This document shows, one piece after another, positions 17,317-25,765 of a stretch of 40,808 bases of DNA; positions within the stretch are counted from its first letter, which is position 1; every line of letters begins with the position of its first letter. The notes below the pieces were generated by a model, which did no database searches, had not been told where the DNA came from, and saw only the letters and a program-made list of their open reading frames with translations. The position numbers and the translations under genes were made by a program. The stretch lies in contig DKPB01000016.1 in NCBI GenBank assembly GCA_002471015.1, positions 1 to 40,808 on the forward strand. Reading direction: 5' to 3'. The DNA comes from Stenotrophomonas sp. UBA7346. Its GTDB lineage: Bacteria > Pseudomonadota > Gammaproteobacteria > Xanthomonadales > Xanthomonadaceae.

Positions 17317-18272
17317 CGTTCAACTCCCCGTTGTGCATTCGTGGCACCGGCCTGTTGTTCGGCCGGAAGCGGCGGCATTACCCCCGTGTTCGGATCAATC
17401 CCCGGCGCTGCGCCCGGCGCACCGGGTGCGGGCGCACCCGGATAGCCAGCCTGGCCGGCGGCAGGCGCGGCACCTGCCGGATAGGCCGGCTGCGCGACAG
17501 GCGCGGGTGCTGGCGGCGCCTGGAACACCGCCGGCGGCGGCGGCGCCTGTGCGAAATCGTTGTCCACGCGGTAATTGGTCACCCGGAACCCCAGCGGGTT
17601 GAGCAGGCGGTCCTCGTCGTTCAGGCGCAGATCCGGGTCGTACCTGAATTCCATGGTGGCAATCTTGTTGTCCAGGGGCTCGGACACGCCGCGGCCCTTT
17701 TCATACACGCTGCGCTGGAAACGCACGGTCGCACCGCTGGGCACGCCCCCTTGCCCGCCACCAACCAGCACGATGCTGAGAATGCGCACGTTGAGCGATT
17801 TCTCCGCCCCATACAGGCGGTAAGGGCGTTCCGGGTTGGTCTCCGAATGCAGCGACATGTACGCCGGTGCCACCGCCGGACCAGCCATCGACAACGTCGT
17901 GCGCCAGTTACGCTGGCCGATCAGGCCGGAGTCGTAGGACTCACGCGACATGATGAACTGGGCCACGTTGCTCTTGTTGACGGCCTCTTCCGCCGTCACC
18001 GCACGCTCACCGAAATTTCCCACCAGGCGTGCCACCGATGCAGTGCCCGTATAGGGATCAGCCATCACCAGGTACGGCACCTTTTCCTTCAGCGGCAGGA
18101 ACAGCAGGTAGCCGCCTGCCAGCAACAGGGCCATCAGGATCGCGCACCAGGCCACTGCCCACGCCCGCTTCTCGCTGCGCTTTGCCTGGTCCGCCAACGA
18201 CACTTCGAAGCTCACGCCCTGCGACACCGCCCGATCGATCTCGGGTGAATTCGTCTTCTTCTTGCCGAACAT
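17313..18272 (-). CDS. virB8: T4SS inner-membrane protein VirB8 with Pro/Ala-rich tail
   Basis: A 319-residue protein: short cytoplasmic N-terminus, one transmembrane helix (about 37-61), a periplasmic NTF2-like VirB8 domain (about 75-235), and an unusually long low-complexity tail (240-319) with repeated PAP, AAP and PGAP units. VirB8 helps assemble the inner-membrane complex. The tail is beyond the usual VirB8 length of roughly 230-240 residues and could reach toward the core complex. Confidence 0.93.
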   Translation of the reverse strand: MFGKKKTNSPEIDRAVSQGVSFEVSLADQAKRSEKRAWAVAWCAILMALLLAGGYLLFLPLKEKVPYLVMADPYTGTASVARLVGNFGERAVTAEEAVNKSNVAQFIMSRESYDSGLIGQRNWRTTLSMAGPAVAPAYMSLHSETNPERPYRLYGAEKSLNVRILSIVLVGGGQGGVPSGATVRFQRSVYEKGRGVSEPLDNKIATMEFRYDPDLRLNDEDRLLNPLGFRVTNYRVDNDFAQAPPPPAVFQAPPAPAPVAQPAYPAGAAPAAGQAGYPGAPAPGAPGAAPGIDPNTGVMPPLPAEQQAGATNAQRGVER

Positions 18273-18285
18273 GCGCAGTGCTTCC

Positions 18286-18741
18286 TTACTTGTCGGCCGT
18301 GTCGACGGTGGAGCCGGCTACCGGGCCCGCGCTGCCGTCCGTGCTGGTTGCGGCAACGCTGACGATGATCTGCTGGCGCTCCACCACCACCAGCACGCCT
18401 TGCGCGGCATAGGCCGCAGACAATGCTGCAGCAGCCTCGGCGATGCTGATGGTATGGATATCGGCTACCGGGCCATACAACGTGTAGTCGTTGGGATGCA
18501 GGTAGGACAAGGTCAGGCCGGAGTCCTTGGCCCAGCGGGTAAGCATGCCTTTGAGCGTGCCATCCACGGGCGCAGCCTGGTACAGATAGGACGAATGCAG
18601 CGGAATGGCCTGCGGCGCTTCGGCCATGCGATTGACCGGCATCCACTTGCCAGTGGGCTCGGTTGGCTTGGGTGCGCCACAGCCCGTCAACAAGGCGATG
18701 CCCCCCAGGAAACCTACGAACAACGTGTTGCGGATCGGCAT
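18286..18741 (-). CDS. virB7: T4SS outer-membrane lipoprotein VirB7 with N0-like domain
   Basis: A 151-residue lipoprotein. The ATG at 18741 is preferred; a GTG at 18753 is also in frame. The lipobox is LTGC with C21. After it comes the VirB9-binding segment (GKWMPVNRM), then a globular domain (about 45-130) with AIPLHSSYLYQAAPVDGTL and LSYLHPNDYTLYG, corresponding to the N0 secretin-like domain found only in the long VirB7 of Xanthomonas-type killing systems. Classical VirB7 is about 40-55 residues. This is the strongest single clue that the machine is an X-T4SS. It begins the virB operon. Confidence 0.92.
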   Translation of the reverse strand: MPIRNTLFVGFLGGIALLTGCGAPKPTEPTGKWMPVNRMAEAPQAIPLHSSYLYQAAPVDGTLKGMLTRWAKDSGLTLSYLHPNDYTLYGPVADIHTISIAEAAAALSAAYAAQGVLVVVERQQIIVSVAATSTDGSAGPVAGSTVDTADK

Positions 18742-19030
18742 AGTGAAGCTCACGAAGTCACCATCGAGAAAGTTTCGACCGCAGCAGAACGCTGCAAGAG
18801 TCTCTGCACCTGGGAGCAGGGAATATCTCGCCGGATAGGCAACCTACGCGACACAGCCAGGGCACTCGAACACGAGCACACACCTGCAACTGTCAATGTG
18901 CGGACAGACCGCCGTCTGCTACCCGCTCCCCGTGTGAGACGAACCATTCAAATTCCATTTCATCGTGACGCATGCGCGGGACGTTCACTTCACACGCCCG
19001 CCTTCCATCACATTCGGGCGGAGCATAGAC

Positions 19031-19046
19031 ACGCAAATGTTTGCGT
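19031..19046. promoter_or_regulatory. Dyad with 7-base arms, 2-base spacer
   Basis: ACGCAAA-TG-TTTGCGT, perfect arms. It has the same geometry as the dyad at 19063-19078, and their centres are 32 bases apart (about three helical turns), which suggests two operators on one DNA face. Confidence 0.5.
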
Positions 19047-19048
19047 GT

Positions 19049-19067
19049 TGTGAAGCAGCAATTCACA
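19049..19067. promoter_or_regulatory. Dyad TGTGAA-N7-TTCACA
   Basis: Perfect 6-base arms (19049-19054 and 19062-19067) with a 7-base spacer; it overlaps the next dyad. The half-sites resemble CRP/Clp halves, but the inner TGTGA-to-TCACA spacing is 9 rather than 6, so a Clp site is unlikely. Confidence 0.4.
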
Positions 19068-19078
19068 CAAATGTGTGA
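19063..19078. promoter_or_regulatory. Dyad with 7-base arms, 2-base spacer
   Basis: TCACACA-AA-TGTGTGA, perfect arms. It shares the arm length and spacer with the dyad at 19031-19046. Confidence 0.5.
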
Positions 19079-19281
19079 TGCACGTTCTGCGCACTTGCAT
19101 GATCAACACGCGTATCAGAACAACGATTTCAACTTGATGACAGTGATGAAACCACTTCAAAACAAGCTGAATTCCCCAATCCGCGCACTTAACATGCAGT
19201 CTTCACCGCCCCCCCGGGACACTGCAGTATGCAAGCGTCCGACTACCCAAGATCGCTGCACGGGACGAAGCATACACACAG

Positions 19282-19303
19282 TCTTCACTGATTGATGTGA
19301 AGA
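19282..19303. promoter_or_regulatory. Dyad TCTTCAC-N8-GTGAAGA
   Basis: Perfect 7-base arms, spacer TGATTGAT, followed by an A-run. It contains two of the CTTCAC/GTGAAG hexamers. There is no T-run in the correct direction for a terminator of either unit, so an operator is more likely. Confidence 0.45.
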
Positions 19304-19332
19304 AAAAAGTTAAACGACATCACTTCACCACT

Positions 19333-19356
19333 GCATGTTTGATTCTGGCAACATGC
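19333..19356. promoter_or_regulatory. Dyad GCATGTT-N10-AACATGC near the plus-strand start
   Basis: Perfect 7-base arms, 41 bases upstream of the ATG at 19397. This is the position expected of a repressor site or of a 5' leader hairpin for the virD4 unit. Confidence 0.4.
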
Positions 19357-19396
19357 GCCTCTCGCCCGGCGGGGGCGTGCAGTCAAAAGGTGTGAC

Positions 19397-19975
19397 ATGG
19401 AGCAATCAAAGATGGAGGAGTTCATCGCAAACGCCGCGTTGCTTGCGGGGCACCTGACGCAGCAATGCGACAAGGTGGTTGCGGAACAGAAGTCATCCAC
19501 CGCCGAACTGCAGCGCGCAGCCACCGAGCTTGGGCAAGGTGTCAGCGCGGGCAAGGCAGAGCTTGCGCAGACTGCGCGGGCCGCCATACGTGAAGCGCTT
19601 TCGCAGGAGATCCCTGCGGCGGTTGAAGCACTCGGCGACAGTGGCGACCGCCTTCGCGCAATTGCAGACCAGCTGCAGCGCGAACAGTTGGCAGCGGCAT
19701 CAGGCATCCGTGCACTGGCCTGGAAAGCATTGATCGCCATGCTGGTTGCCGCCATCGCGATCGTTGGTGGTACCGCTTACGTCGCCTCCAACAACCTGCA
19801 GCGCGCAGAGAGCGCCAAGCTGGAAGCCCAGGTGATGGAAGCCCTGCAGCAAGTGCACATCACCGCGTGTGATGGCAAACCCTGCGTCAAGCTCAGCGAA
19901 GGGCAGCAGCGCTGGCAGCGCAACGACGACTACATCCTGGTCGATACCAGTGCACGTGCGGGCACGGCAAAGTAA
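19397..19975 (+). CDS. One-TM coiled-coil protein before virD4 (relaxation-protein-like)
   Basis: A 192-residue protein, AAGGTG before the ATG. Residues 1-100 are a helical, heptad-like region rich in Ala, Gln and Glu. One transmembrane segment is at about 107-131, and a short C-terminal domain follows with two Cys (ITACDGKPCVKLSE). The layout recalls proteins annotated as relaxation or mobilisation accessory proteins in Xanthomonadaceae T4SS loci, but there is no relaxase here. Its place 92 bases before virD4 suggests an accessory to the coupling protein, for example one that collects effectors. The function is inferred. Confidence 0.65.
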   Translation: MEQSKMEEFIANAALLAGHLTQQCDKVVAEQKSSTAELQRAATELGQGVSAGKAELAQTARAAIREALSQEIPAAVEALGDSGDRLRAIADQLQREQLAAASGIRALAWKALIAMLVAAIAIVGGTAYVASNNLQRAESAKLEAQVMEALQQVHITACDGKPCVKLSEGQQRWQRNDDYILVDTSARAGTAK

Positions 19976-20067
19976 TGCTCGCACCCGCTCTCACAACATC
20001 ACACCCTGTCGCGTGACCTGAAGCCCTCCGCAACTGACTTGCGTACATCCAAGTCGAAGGAATCGCC

Positions 20068-21744
20068 TTGAGCAACAACTACCGGATCCTGATCGCAGTA
20101 ATCTCCGCCGTGGCACTGACCATCGCCGCCATCTACCTGGCCGGCTTCCTCACCCTGACCTTCCTCGGCCTGGACACGAGCGCGAGTGGATTTGGCACGT
20201 ACTACCAGTACTTCAAGAATCTCAATCACCCGCAGGTCATGCCCTATGCCGGGCGCATAAAACTGGCAGGTGGCATTGCTGCGGGCCTGATGCTGCTGGT
20301 GTGGGCATCGATCGCGGTGATGCTGTACAAGCTGCGCAGCCACCGCAACATCCATGGCCGCGCGCGTTTTGCCGGCATGGTGGACCTGGCCAATACCGGG
20401 CTGCTGAAACACAAGGACGACGGCATTGTGCTGGGCCAGATGAACGGCAAACTGCTGCGTTTGTCCGGGCAGCAGTTCGTCATCCTTGCCGCCCCAACCC
20501 GCTCGGGCAAAGGCGTGGGCGTGGTGATCCCCAACCTGCTGGACTACCGCGAGTCAGCCGTGGTGCTGGACATCAAACAGGAAAACTTCGACCTGACCTC
20601 GGGCTGGCGCAAGTCCATCGGCCATGAGATCTACCTGTTCAACCCCTTCGCCGAAGATCGCCGTTCACACCGCTGGAACCCGATGACCTATGTGTCCAGC
20701 GACCCATCCTTCCGCGTGTCGGACCTGCAGTCGATCTCGGCCATGCTTTACCCGGATGGCGACGACAAGGACAAGTTCTGGACCAGCCAGGCGCGCAATG
20801 CCTTCCTGGCCTTCACCCTGTACCTGTTCGAACAGGCCGATGCCCTGCCTGGCTCACCCAAGCCCACCCTGGGCGAGGTGCTGCGCTTGTCCTCCGGCGA
20901 TGGCACCGAGCTGAAGCCCTACCTGCAGAAACTGGCAGAGGCCTCGTTCCTGAGTGCACAGGCGCGCACCGCCTTCGCAGGCTTGCTGTCGCAGGCCGAT
21001 GTCACCTTCGCCTCGATCATCGGCTCGTTCCGCGAGCCGCTCAATCCCTGGCTCAACCCGGTACTGGATGCGGCAACCAGCGGCGACGACTTCCGCCTGG
21101 ATGATGTCCGCCGCAAGCGCATGACCATCTATGTCGGCATCCAGCCCAACAAGCTGGCCGAAAGCCGCCTGATCGTGAACCTCTTCTTCAGCCAGCTCAT
21201 CAACGTCAACACCAAGACGCTGCCGCAGAACGACAAGAGCCTGAAGCATCAATGCCTGTTGCTGATGGACGAGTTCACCTCCATCGGCCGGGTCGACATC
21301 ATCGCCAAGGCCGTTGCGTACATGGCCGGCTACAACCTGCGCCTGCTGCCCATCGTGCAGTCGATGGCGCAGCTGGATGCGGTGTACGGCAAGGAGCTGT
21401 CGCGCACCATCATCACCAACCACGCACTGCAGATCATCTACGCACCACGCGAGCAGCAGGACGCCAACGACTACTCGGAGATGCTGGGCTTCACCACCGT
21501 ACGCCGTCGTGCGCGCACCCACTCGCATGGGCAGAACCGATCAATCTCCGACAACGAAGTGCTGGAGAAACGCGCCTTGATGTTGCCGCAGGAGCTGAAG
21601 GCGATGGGGCCGGAGAAGGAAATCGTGCTGTACGAAGGCCTGGCCCACCCGGTGCTGTGCCGCAAGATCCGCTATTACAAAGACGGCTATTTCACCAAGC
21701 GCTTGCTGCCCAAGGTTGAGGTCAGGCAGCTGACGCTGGGGTGA
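20068..21744 (+). CDS. virD4: T4SS coupling protein VirD4
   Basis: A 558-residue ATPase that starts with TTG at 20068, supported by AAGGA 7 bases upstream. Two N-terminal transmembrane helices lie near 8-32 and 65-88. Walker A APTRSGKG is at 142-149 and Walker B LLLMDEF near 396-402. The family segment MAQLDAVYG lies after it. In killing systems VirD4 recruits effectors through their C-terminal XVIPCD. It lies opposite in strand to the virB operon, as in other X-T4SS loci. Confidence 0.95.
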   Translation: MSNNYRILIAVISAVALTIAAIYLAGFLTLTFLGLDTSASGFGTYYQYFKNLNHPQVMPYAGRIKLAGGIAAGLMLLVWASIAVMLYKLRSHRNIHGRARFAGMVDLANTGLLKHKDDGIVLGQMNGKLLRLSGQQFVILAAPTRSGKGVGVVIPNLLDYRESAVVLDIKQENFDLTSGWRKSIGHEIYLFNPFAEDRRSHRWNPMTYVSSDPSFRVSDLQSISAMLYPDGDDKDKFWTSQARNAFLAFTLYLFEQADALPGSPKPTLGEVLRLSSGDGTELKPYLQKLAEASFLSAQARTAFAGLLSQADVTFASIIGSFREPLNPWLNPVLDAATSGDDFRLDDVRRKRMTIYVGIQPNKLAESRLIVNLFFSQLINVNTKTLPQNDKSLKHQCLLLMDEFTSIGRVDIIAKAVAYMAGYNLRLLPIVQSMAQLDAVYGKELSRTIITNHALQIIYAPREQQDANDYSEMLGFTTVRRRARTHSHGQNRSISDNEVLEKRALMLPQELKAMGPEKEIVLYEGLAHPVLCRKIRYYKDGYFTKRLLPKVEVRQLTLG

Positions 21745-21748
21745 GGCC

Positions 21749-21859
21749 ATGCGGGGCGCGGCCTTGGACCGCCCCCATGTACTGACATCCGATGCCGTGC
21801 AGCCCAACCTGCCGGCGCACAGTGGCATGACCTTCAAGGTGCAGTGCGACGTCAAGTGA
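21749..21859 (+). CDS. 36-residue ORF directly after virD4, possible remnant
   Basis: A short frame from ATG at 21749 to TGA at 21859, 4 bases after the virD4 stop, with GGGTGAGG overlapping the virD4 end as a ribosome binding site. The C-terminal half (AHSGMTFKVQCDVK) looks like the end of a beta-rich domain, so it may be the remnant of a larger gene or a small real protein cotranslated with VirD4. Confidence 0.35.
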   Translation: MRGAALDRPHVLTSDAVQPNLPAHSGMTFKVQCDVK

Positions 21860-21864
21860 CTGTC

Positions 21865-21885
21865 ACGGGGTGCTCGCAGCCCCGT
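21865..21885. terminator. Hairpin between converging transcripts
   Basis: ACGGGG (21865-21870) and CCCCGT (21880-21885), with further pairing in the loop (TGC/GCA). It lies between the virD4 unit and the converging gene at 21890. There is no T-run, so it may act as a weak terminator in both directions. Confidence 0.45.
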
Positions 21886-21889
21886 CAGC

Positions 21890-22285
21890 TCATCCAGGCC
21901 CTGCGCTCGCTCTGCGCAGGGCCAATGTATAGGCAATGGCATACAGCGTCGTAACCGACAACGGCAAACTGATGGTGCGCAGTATCTCCGGCGTGCCCGC
22001 CAGCCAATGGATGCTACCCAATAGGCTCACCGATACAGAGGCTGCCGCCAGCGGTGGCACCCACAGACCGGCGCGACCAGGCCAACGCTTGGACAAGGCT
22101 TCCAGCATGCGCTTGAGAAACAAGGTGATCAGCGCGGACAGCAGCCCTTGTACCAAGCCCGCAATCAGCGGCCGCGGCATTGGATGCGCCATATTGGCCA
22201 CAGCAGCCCAGCTTCCCATTGCCAGGAAGGCAACCGCCATGTGCACGGCGCTGCTGCGACTTGCGGCTTGAATATTCCGGCTCAC
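21890..22285 (-). CDS. Small inner-membrane protein of unknown function
   Basis: About 131 residues from a GTG at 22285, which has AGGAG about 12 bases upstream; the frame extends to a TTG at 22342. It has four hydrophobic stretches (near residues 15-33, 40-58, 75-95 and 100-122) separated by short basic loops, consistent with a four-helix membrane protein. No family recognised. It converges on the virD4 unit. Confidence 0.6.
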   Translation of the reverse strand: MSRNIQAASRSSAVHMAVAFLAMGSWAAVANMAHPMPRPLIAGLVQGLLSALITLFLKRMLEALSKRWPGRAGLWVPPLAAASVSVSLLGSIHWLAGTPEILRTISLPLSVTTLYAIAYTLALRRASAGPG

Positions 22286-22429
22286 CTGCTGATTCCGCTC
22301 CTGTCGGGTGAAGGTGGTTGATGCACGCCCCGCTGAAAACAATTATCGCAGTCAGCACCCCTGCCGCAGCGTGTAGTGTGCACAAGGCGCTGGATACCGA
22401 TACCGCTCCAACAGCCGCTGGCATCGTGC

Positions 22430-23542
22430 TCACCCAACCGGGGCATCCAATCCCAGGAACACACGCATACGCGCCAGCTCCGCATCCACGGCATCCGTGA
22501 ATGGCTTTCCCGCCGGCCTGCGCCCGGATACATAGTGCAGCTGCGCATCCAGCGTGCCCGCCACCACCGCAACGTTGCCCCAGCCGATCACCCGCTCCTG
22601 CCACAACAGCGGCAACGCGTAGTACCCCAACTTGCGCTTGGCAGGCGGCGTATAGGCCTCGAAGCGATAGGGCCAACCCCAGAACAACGCGAAGCGGCGA
22701 CGATCCCACACCACCGGGTCAAACGGCGTCAGCAACCGTACCGTGTCATCCACTTTCCAGCGTTTGCTGTCGGCGCGCTCGTCCGCTGGCCACAGCCATT
22801 CAACGCCCTCTACCCGTGCCCGCTGCAATCGCTGCCGCGCCCGCACAAGCGCCGCTTTGCGCGCATCTTTCCACTGCGGCACGCCGCCGCCCAGATACGC
22901 TACCAACTGCCCCAGACTGGCATCGGGCAGGGGCGCGTACTTGTTCACGATCAGATCAATCAATGCATCCAGGCGCGCAGCCACCTGTTCCGGCGGCAAC
23001 ACCGCATCGGCCTCACCGCCCGCCTCATGCACGGCATACACGCGGGTGCCGCCTTCGCGCCGCGCCACCCGCAGCAGGCCACGATAGTGCATGCCATCAA
23101 GCAGTTCGGTGCTGGCACGGGACGAGCCGCCAAACCAATTGGTGGTGCGGCCATGTGCAAAGTGCGCGTCCACCTCGCGCGGGTGCACCACTCCGCGCTC
23201 GGCAACGAATGCCCGCACCGCGTGCGCCTGCTGCCAACGTTCCGGTGACCACTGCAACCGCGCCTGGCGGGGATGCATCAGCGCATGATGCGCTTTCGGC
23301 AGGAAACCGTAGTTGACGAAGTAATCCTCTTCCAGCGGCAAGCGTGGATAGCGCCGTTCAAGCTCGCCGGCGGTGTAACCCAGCACCCGGTGCCGCAAGG
23401 TCAGGTCCTGCGCCCGCGCCGGTGCACGGATGGGGTCTGCCTGCACAAACCCCAGCTTCCCGATGGCACGCATCAAGGTGGTCGGCTTGAACAGCGACCG
23501 GGCGATGGCGTAGCGGCGGAGGTGGTCAAGGGTGAGCGGCAT
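22430..23542 (-). CDS. YcaQ-type winged-helix protein (crosslink-repair glycosylase family)
   Basis: A 370-residue protein if started at 23542; an upstream ATG at 23602 adds 20 residues. It shows the HTH_42/YcaQ layout: an N-terminal winged-helix region (LTLDHLRRYAIARS), the segment FVQADPIRAPARAQDL, a central RLPLEEDYFVNYGFLPK and a C-terminal domain with LLTPFDPVVWDRRR and FWGWPYRFEAYTP. Members of the AlkZ/YcaQ family are DNA glycosylases that can open interstrand crosslinks or act on bulky alkyl lesions. The QADPI and FDP-W motifs fit. It is divergent from the gene at 23631. Confidence 0.85.
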   Translation of the reverse strand: MPLTLDHLRRYAIARSLFKPTTLMRAIGKLGFVQADPIRAPARAQDLTLRHRVLGYTAGELERRYPRLPLEEDYFVNYGFLPKAHHALMHPRQARLQWSPERWQQAHAVRAFVAERGVVHPREVDAHFAHGRTTNWFGGSSRASTELLDGMHYRGLLRVARREGGTRVYAVHEAGGEADAVLPPEQVAARLDALIDLIVNKYAPLPDASLGQLVAYLGGGVPQWKDARKAALVRARQRLQRARVEGVEWLWPADERADSKRWKVDDTVRLLTPFDPVVWDRRRFALFWGWPYRFEAYTPPAKRKLGYYALPLLWQERVIGWGNVAVVAGTLDAQLHYVSGRRPAGKPFTDAVDAELARMRVFLGLDAPVG

Positions 23543-23630
23543 GGGCGGATTATCCAACGCCAGCGGCTCCCGCGCATCCACAGAAAGAAGGTCGCTTATC
23601 ATTCGCCAACCAAGGAATCACGAAGTCGTC

Positions 23631-25619
23631 ATGGAACGAGCCCGTCCACACCTGTATCAACCGCAGCGCGTTTCAGCCGCTGCTGCCCTGTTGCTGTTTC
23701 TGCTTTGCGCGGCCACCCAGGCCTGGGCGCAAACCGCACGCAAGCCCTCGCCCTACGAGTACCGCGAGCAAGCGCCCGCCGCTGCCGCGCCTGCCCAGGG
23801 CCCTGACCACCTGCAGCGCATCGACAACCGTGCGCAGTTCATGCAGCTGGCGCGGGTCTATAACCCGGGCACGGCGTTGGAGATGCCACATCTCATCTTT
23901 GTGATTGACCGGCGCAATGATGGGCGCATCTATTACATCAACACGCCGCGTCATGCCCTGCATGAGCAGTTTGTGCGCAGACAAGGTCTGCTACCGCGCT
24001 TGGACAAGGCCACCCTCAACGCTCAGTACCGCGATCCGCAACGGCGCTTCCTGTTCGGCACACTGGCCTGGCAACGCGACCTGCCGGGCTATACCTACGA
24101 ATTCTGGGAAGGCGACCAGCTCACCGCTGCCCTGCTTCGGCAAACCGACCAGGTGCTGCATGCCTCATTCCGCGATGCCATCCGCTTCAAGACCAACTCC
24201 ACCCAACACGAGCAACTGGCACGGTCGATGGGCTTGCCCTTCGTCAGCCAGGAAGCGCTATTGCGGGAACAACGCTTCCTGCCACTGAACACCGGCCGCG
24301 CCGAAGGGCGGCTGCGCATCGTGCGCTCGGCCGAGCAGCTGCGTGATCCCTCGCCACGTGACATTCTGGTACTGGACGAAGTGCCGATTGCATTGGCACC
24401 GGTGGCCGGGCTGGTGACGCAGCGGCCTTCCACCCTGCTCTCCCACGTCAACCTGCTGGCCAAGGGCTGGGGCATTCCCAACGTGTACGTGCGCGATGCC
24501 CAGAGCGCGCTGCGCCAGTACGACGGACGCTGGGTGGAGCTTGAAGTCAGCAATAACGACTACCGGGTAACCCCGCGCACGCGGCCTGCGCGGACACCCT
24601 CCTCAACTGCTGCGTCCCCGGTTGCCCGCAACCTGCCCCGGCCTGATCTATCGGTTAGCGCACTCAAACCACTGTCCGCTTTACGGGTGCGCGACAGCAG
24701 CCACTGCGGTGTGAAGGCGGCTAACCTGGGTGCACTGAAGAACGCGCTGCCGCCATCGGCACGCGTGCCTGATGGCTTCTGCATTCCCTTCGCCCACTAC
24801 GAAGCGGCGATGCAGCGGCTGCAGGTTGCCGAGCGCTTGGCCGCCATGCAACGGCGCCCGGGCTTTGCCACCGACGCTGGCATCCGGCGCGATGCACTGG
24901 CTACCCTGCGTGCGCAGATCAGCAACGCCGCACCGGACCCGGCTTTCGTCCGCAGCCTGCAGACGCAGTGGCAGCAGCAACTGCATGGTGGCGGTGTGTT
25001 CGTGCGCAGCTCGTCCAACTCCGAAGACCTGCCAGGCTTCAGTGGCGCCGGGCTGTATACCACCGTGCCCAATGTGACCCACGCCGACGCGCTGGCCAAG
25101 GCAGTGCATACCGTGTGGGCGTCGGTCTACAACTTCGAGGCCTATGAAGCGCGTACCGCGGCAGGATTGAGCCAGGATGCGGTAGCGATGGCCGTGCTGG
25201 TACAGACCGCCGCCCCTTCCGACAGCTCCGGGGTGATGATCACCCGCGACCCGTTTGATGCGGCCCGCCGCCACATCACCTATATCTCCGCCAAGCGCGG
25301 GCTCGGCATTCGCGTGGTCGAGGGCAAGCGACAGGCCGAGCAGGTGATGTATTCCACCTGGTCCAAGGCCGTACAGGTGCTGAGCCGTTCGGCGGAAGAC
25401 ACCCAGCTGGTTGCCAACGCCAGCGGCGGCGTACGCGAGGTGCCCATTACCGGTTCGCGACAGGTGCTGACCGATACGCTGATCGCGCGCCTGGCTGCCA
25501 TTGGTAACAAGACCAAGCAGACACTGGGCGGCGTGGATCAGGACATCGAGTGGGCCGTGGTCGGCGACGAAGTGCTGATTCTTCAGTCCCGCCCCTATGT
25601 GGATGGAAGCTCGAGGTAG
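23631..25619 (+). CDS. Exported PEP/pyruvate-binding (PPDK-N) protein
   Basis: A 662-residue protein, starting at the ATG at 23631 because it begins a signal peptide (about 1-34, ending QAWAQ). A middle region near 230-290 has RPSTLLSHVNLLAKGWGIPN, typical of the phosphohistidine swivel domain of PEP-utilising enzymes. A C-terminal ATP-grasp PPDK-N domain (about 365-655) carries GVKAANLGAL, the FVRSSSNSEDLPGFSGAG nucleotide loop, and a final DQDIEWAVVGDEVLILQSRP. The presence of an export signal on an ATP-dependent fold is odd; ATP is scarce in the periplasm. It may therefore bind another ligand or act outside the cell. The gene at 25766 follows on the same strand. Confidence 0.8.
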   Translation: MERARPHLYQPQRVSAAAALLLFLLCAATQAWAQTARKPSPYEYREQAPAAAAPAQGPDHLQRIDNRAQFMQLARVYNPGTALEMPHLIFVIDRRNDGRIYYINTPRHALHEQFVRRQGLLPRLDKATLNAQYRDPQRRFLFGTLAWQRDLPGYTYEFWEGDQLTAALLRQTDQVLHASFRDAIRFKTNSTQHEQLARSMGLPFVSQEALLREQRFLPLNTGRAEGRLRIVRSAEQLRDPSPRDILVLDEVPIALAPVAGLVTQRPSTLLSHVNLLAKGWGIPNVYVRDAQSALRQYDGRWVELEVSNNDYRVTPRTRPARTPSSTAASPVARNLPRPDLSVSALKPLSALRVRDSSHCGVKAANLGALKNALPPSARVPDGFCIPFAHYEAAMQRLQVAERLAAMQRRPGFATDAGIRRDALATLRAQISNAAPDPAFVRSLQTQWQQQLHGGGVFVRSSSNSEDLPGFSGAGLYTTVPNVTHADALAKAVHTVWASVYNFEAYEARTAAGLSQDAVAMAVLVQTAAPSDSSGVMITRDPFDAARRHITYISAKRGLGIRVVEGKRQAEQVMYSTWSKAVQVLSRSAEDTQLVANASGGVREVPITGSRQVLTDTLIARLAAIGNKTKQTLGGVDQDIEWAVVGDEVLILQSRPYVDGSSR

Positions 25620-25765
25620 TCGCCGTACCCAGTTGTCTTCTCGGATGCTTTCACGATCAGCAGGAAAGTCTGACTACGCAGCGACGGTGCGCGCCAAGGT
25701 CCTTCACCCGACAATTCAACACAGCAACTATCGTGGTACCGCTGCCCCGCACTGGAGCCAAGACA

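Larger units (their letters stand above)
18742..19396. promoter_or_regulatory. Divergent regulatory region between virB operon and virD4 unit
   Basis: A 655-base region without a convincing gene, lower in GC than its flanks, between virB7 (minus) and the coiled-coil gene (plus). The hexamer CTTCAC or its complement GTGAAG occurs at 18743, 18988, 19050, 19201, 19283, 19297 and 19323, far more than the 0.3 expected by chance. Several perfect dyads are listed separately. It probably holds the divergent promoters of the secretion system. I could not fix -35/-10 boxes and did not find the direct GTAAA pairs of a CpxR site. Confidence 0.65.

Noticed and set aside
19049..19067. Clp/CRP binding site
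   Set aside because: The half-sites fit, but the spacing between TGTGA and TCACA is 9 rather than 6 bases.
18742..19396. CpxR-type box (paired GTAAA)
   Set aside because: CpxR is known to control the X. citri system, but no pair of direct GTAAA repeats at the right spacing was found by eye.
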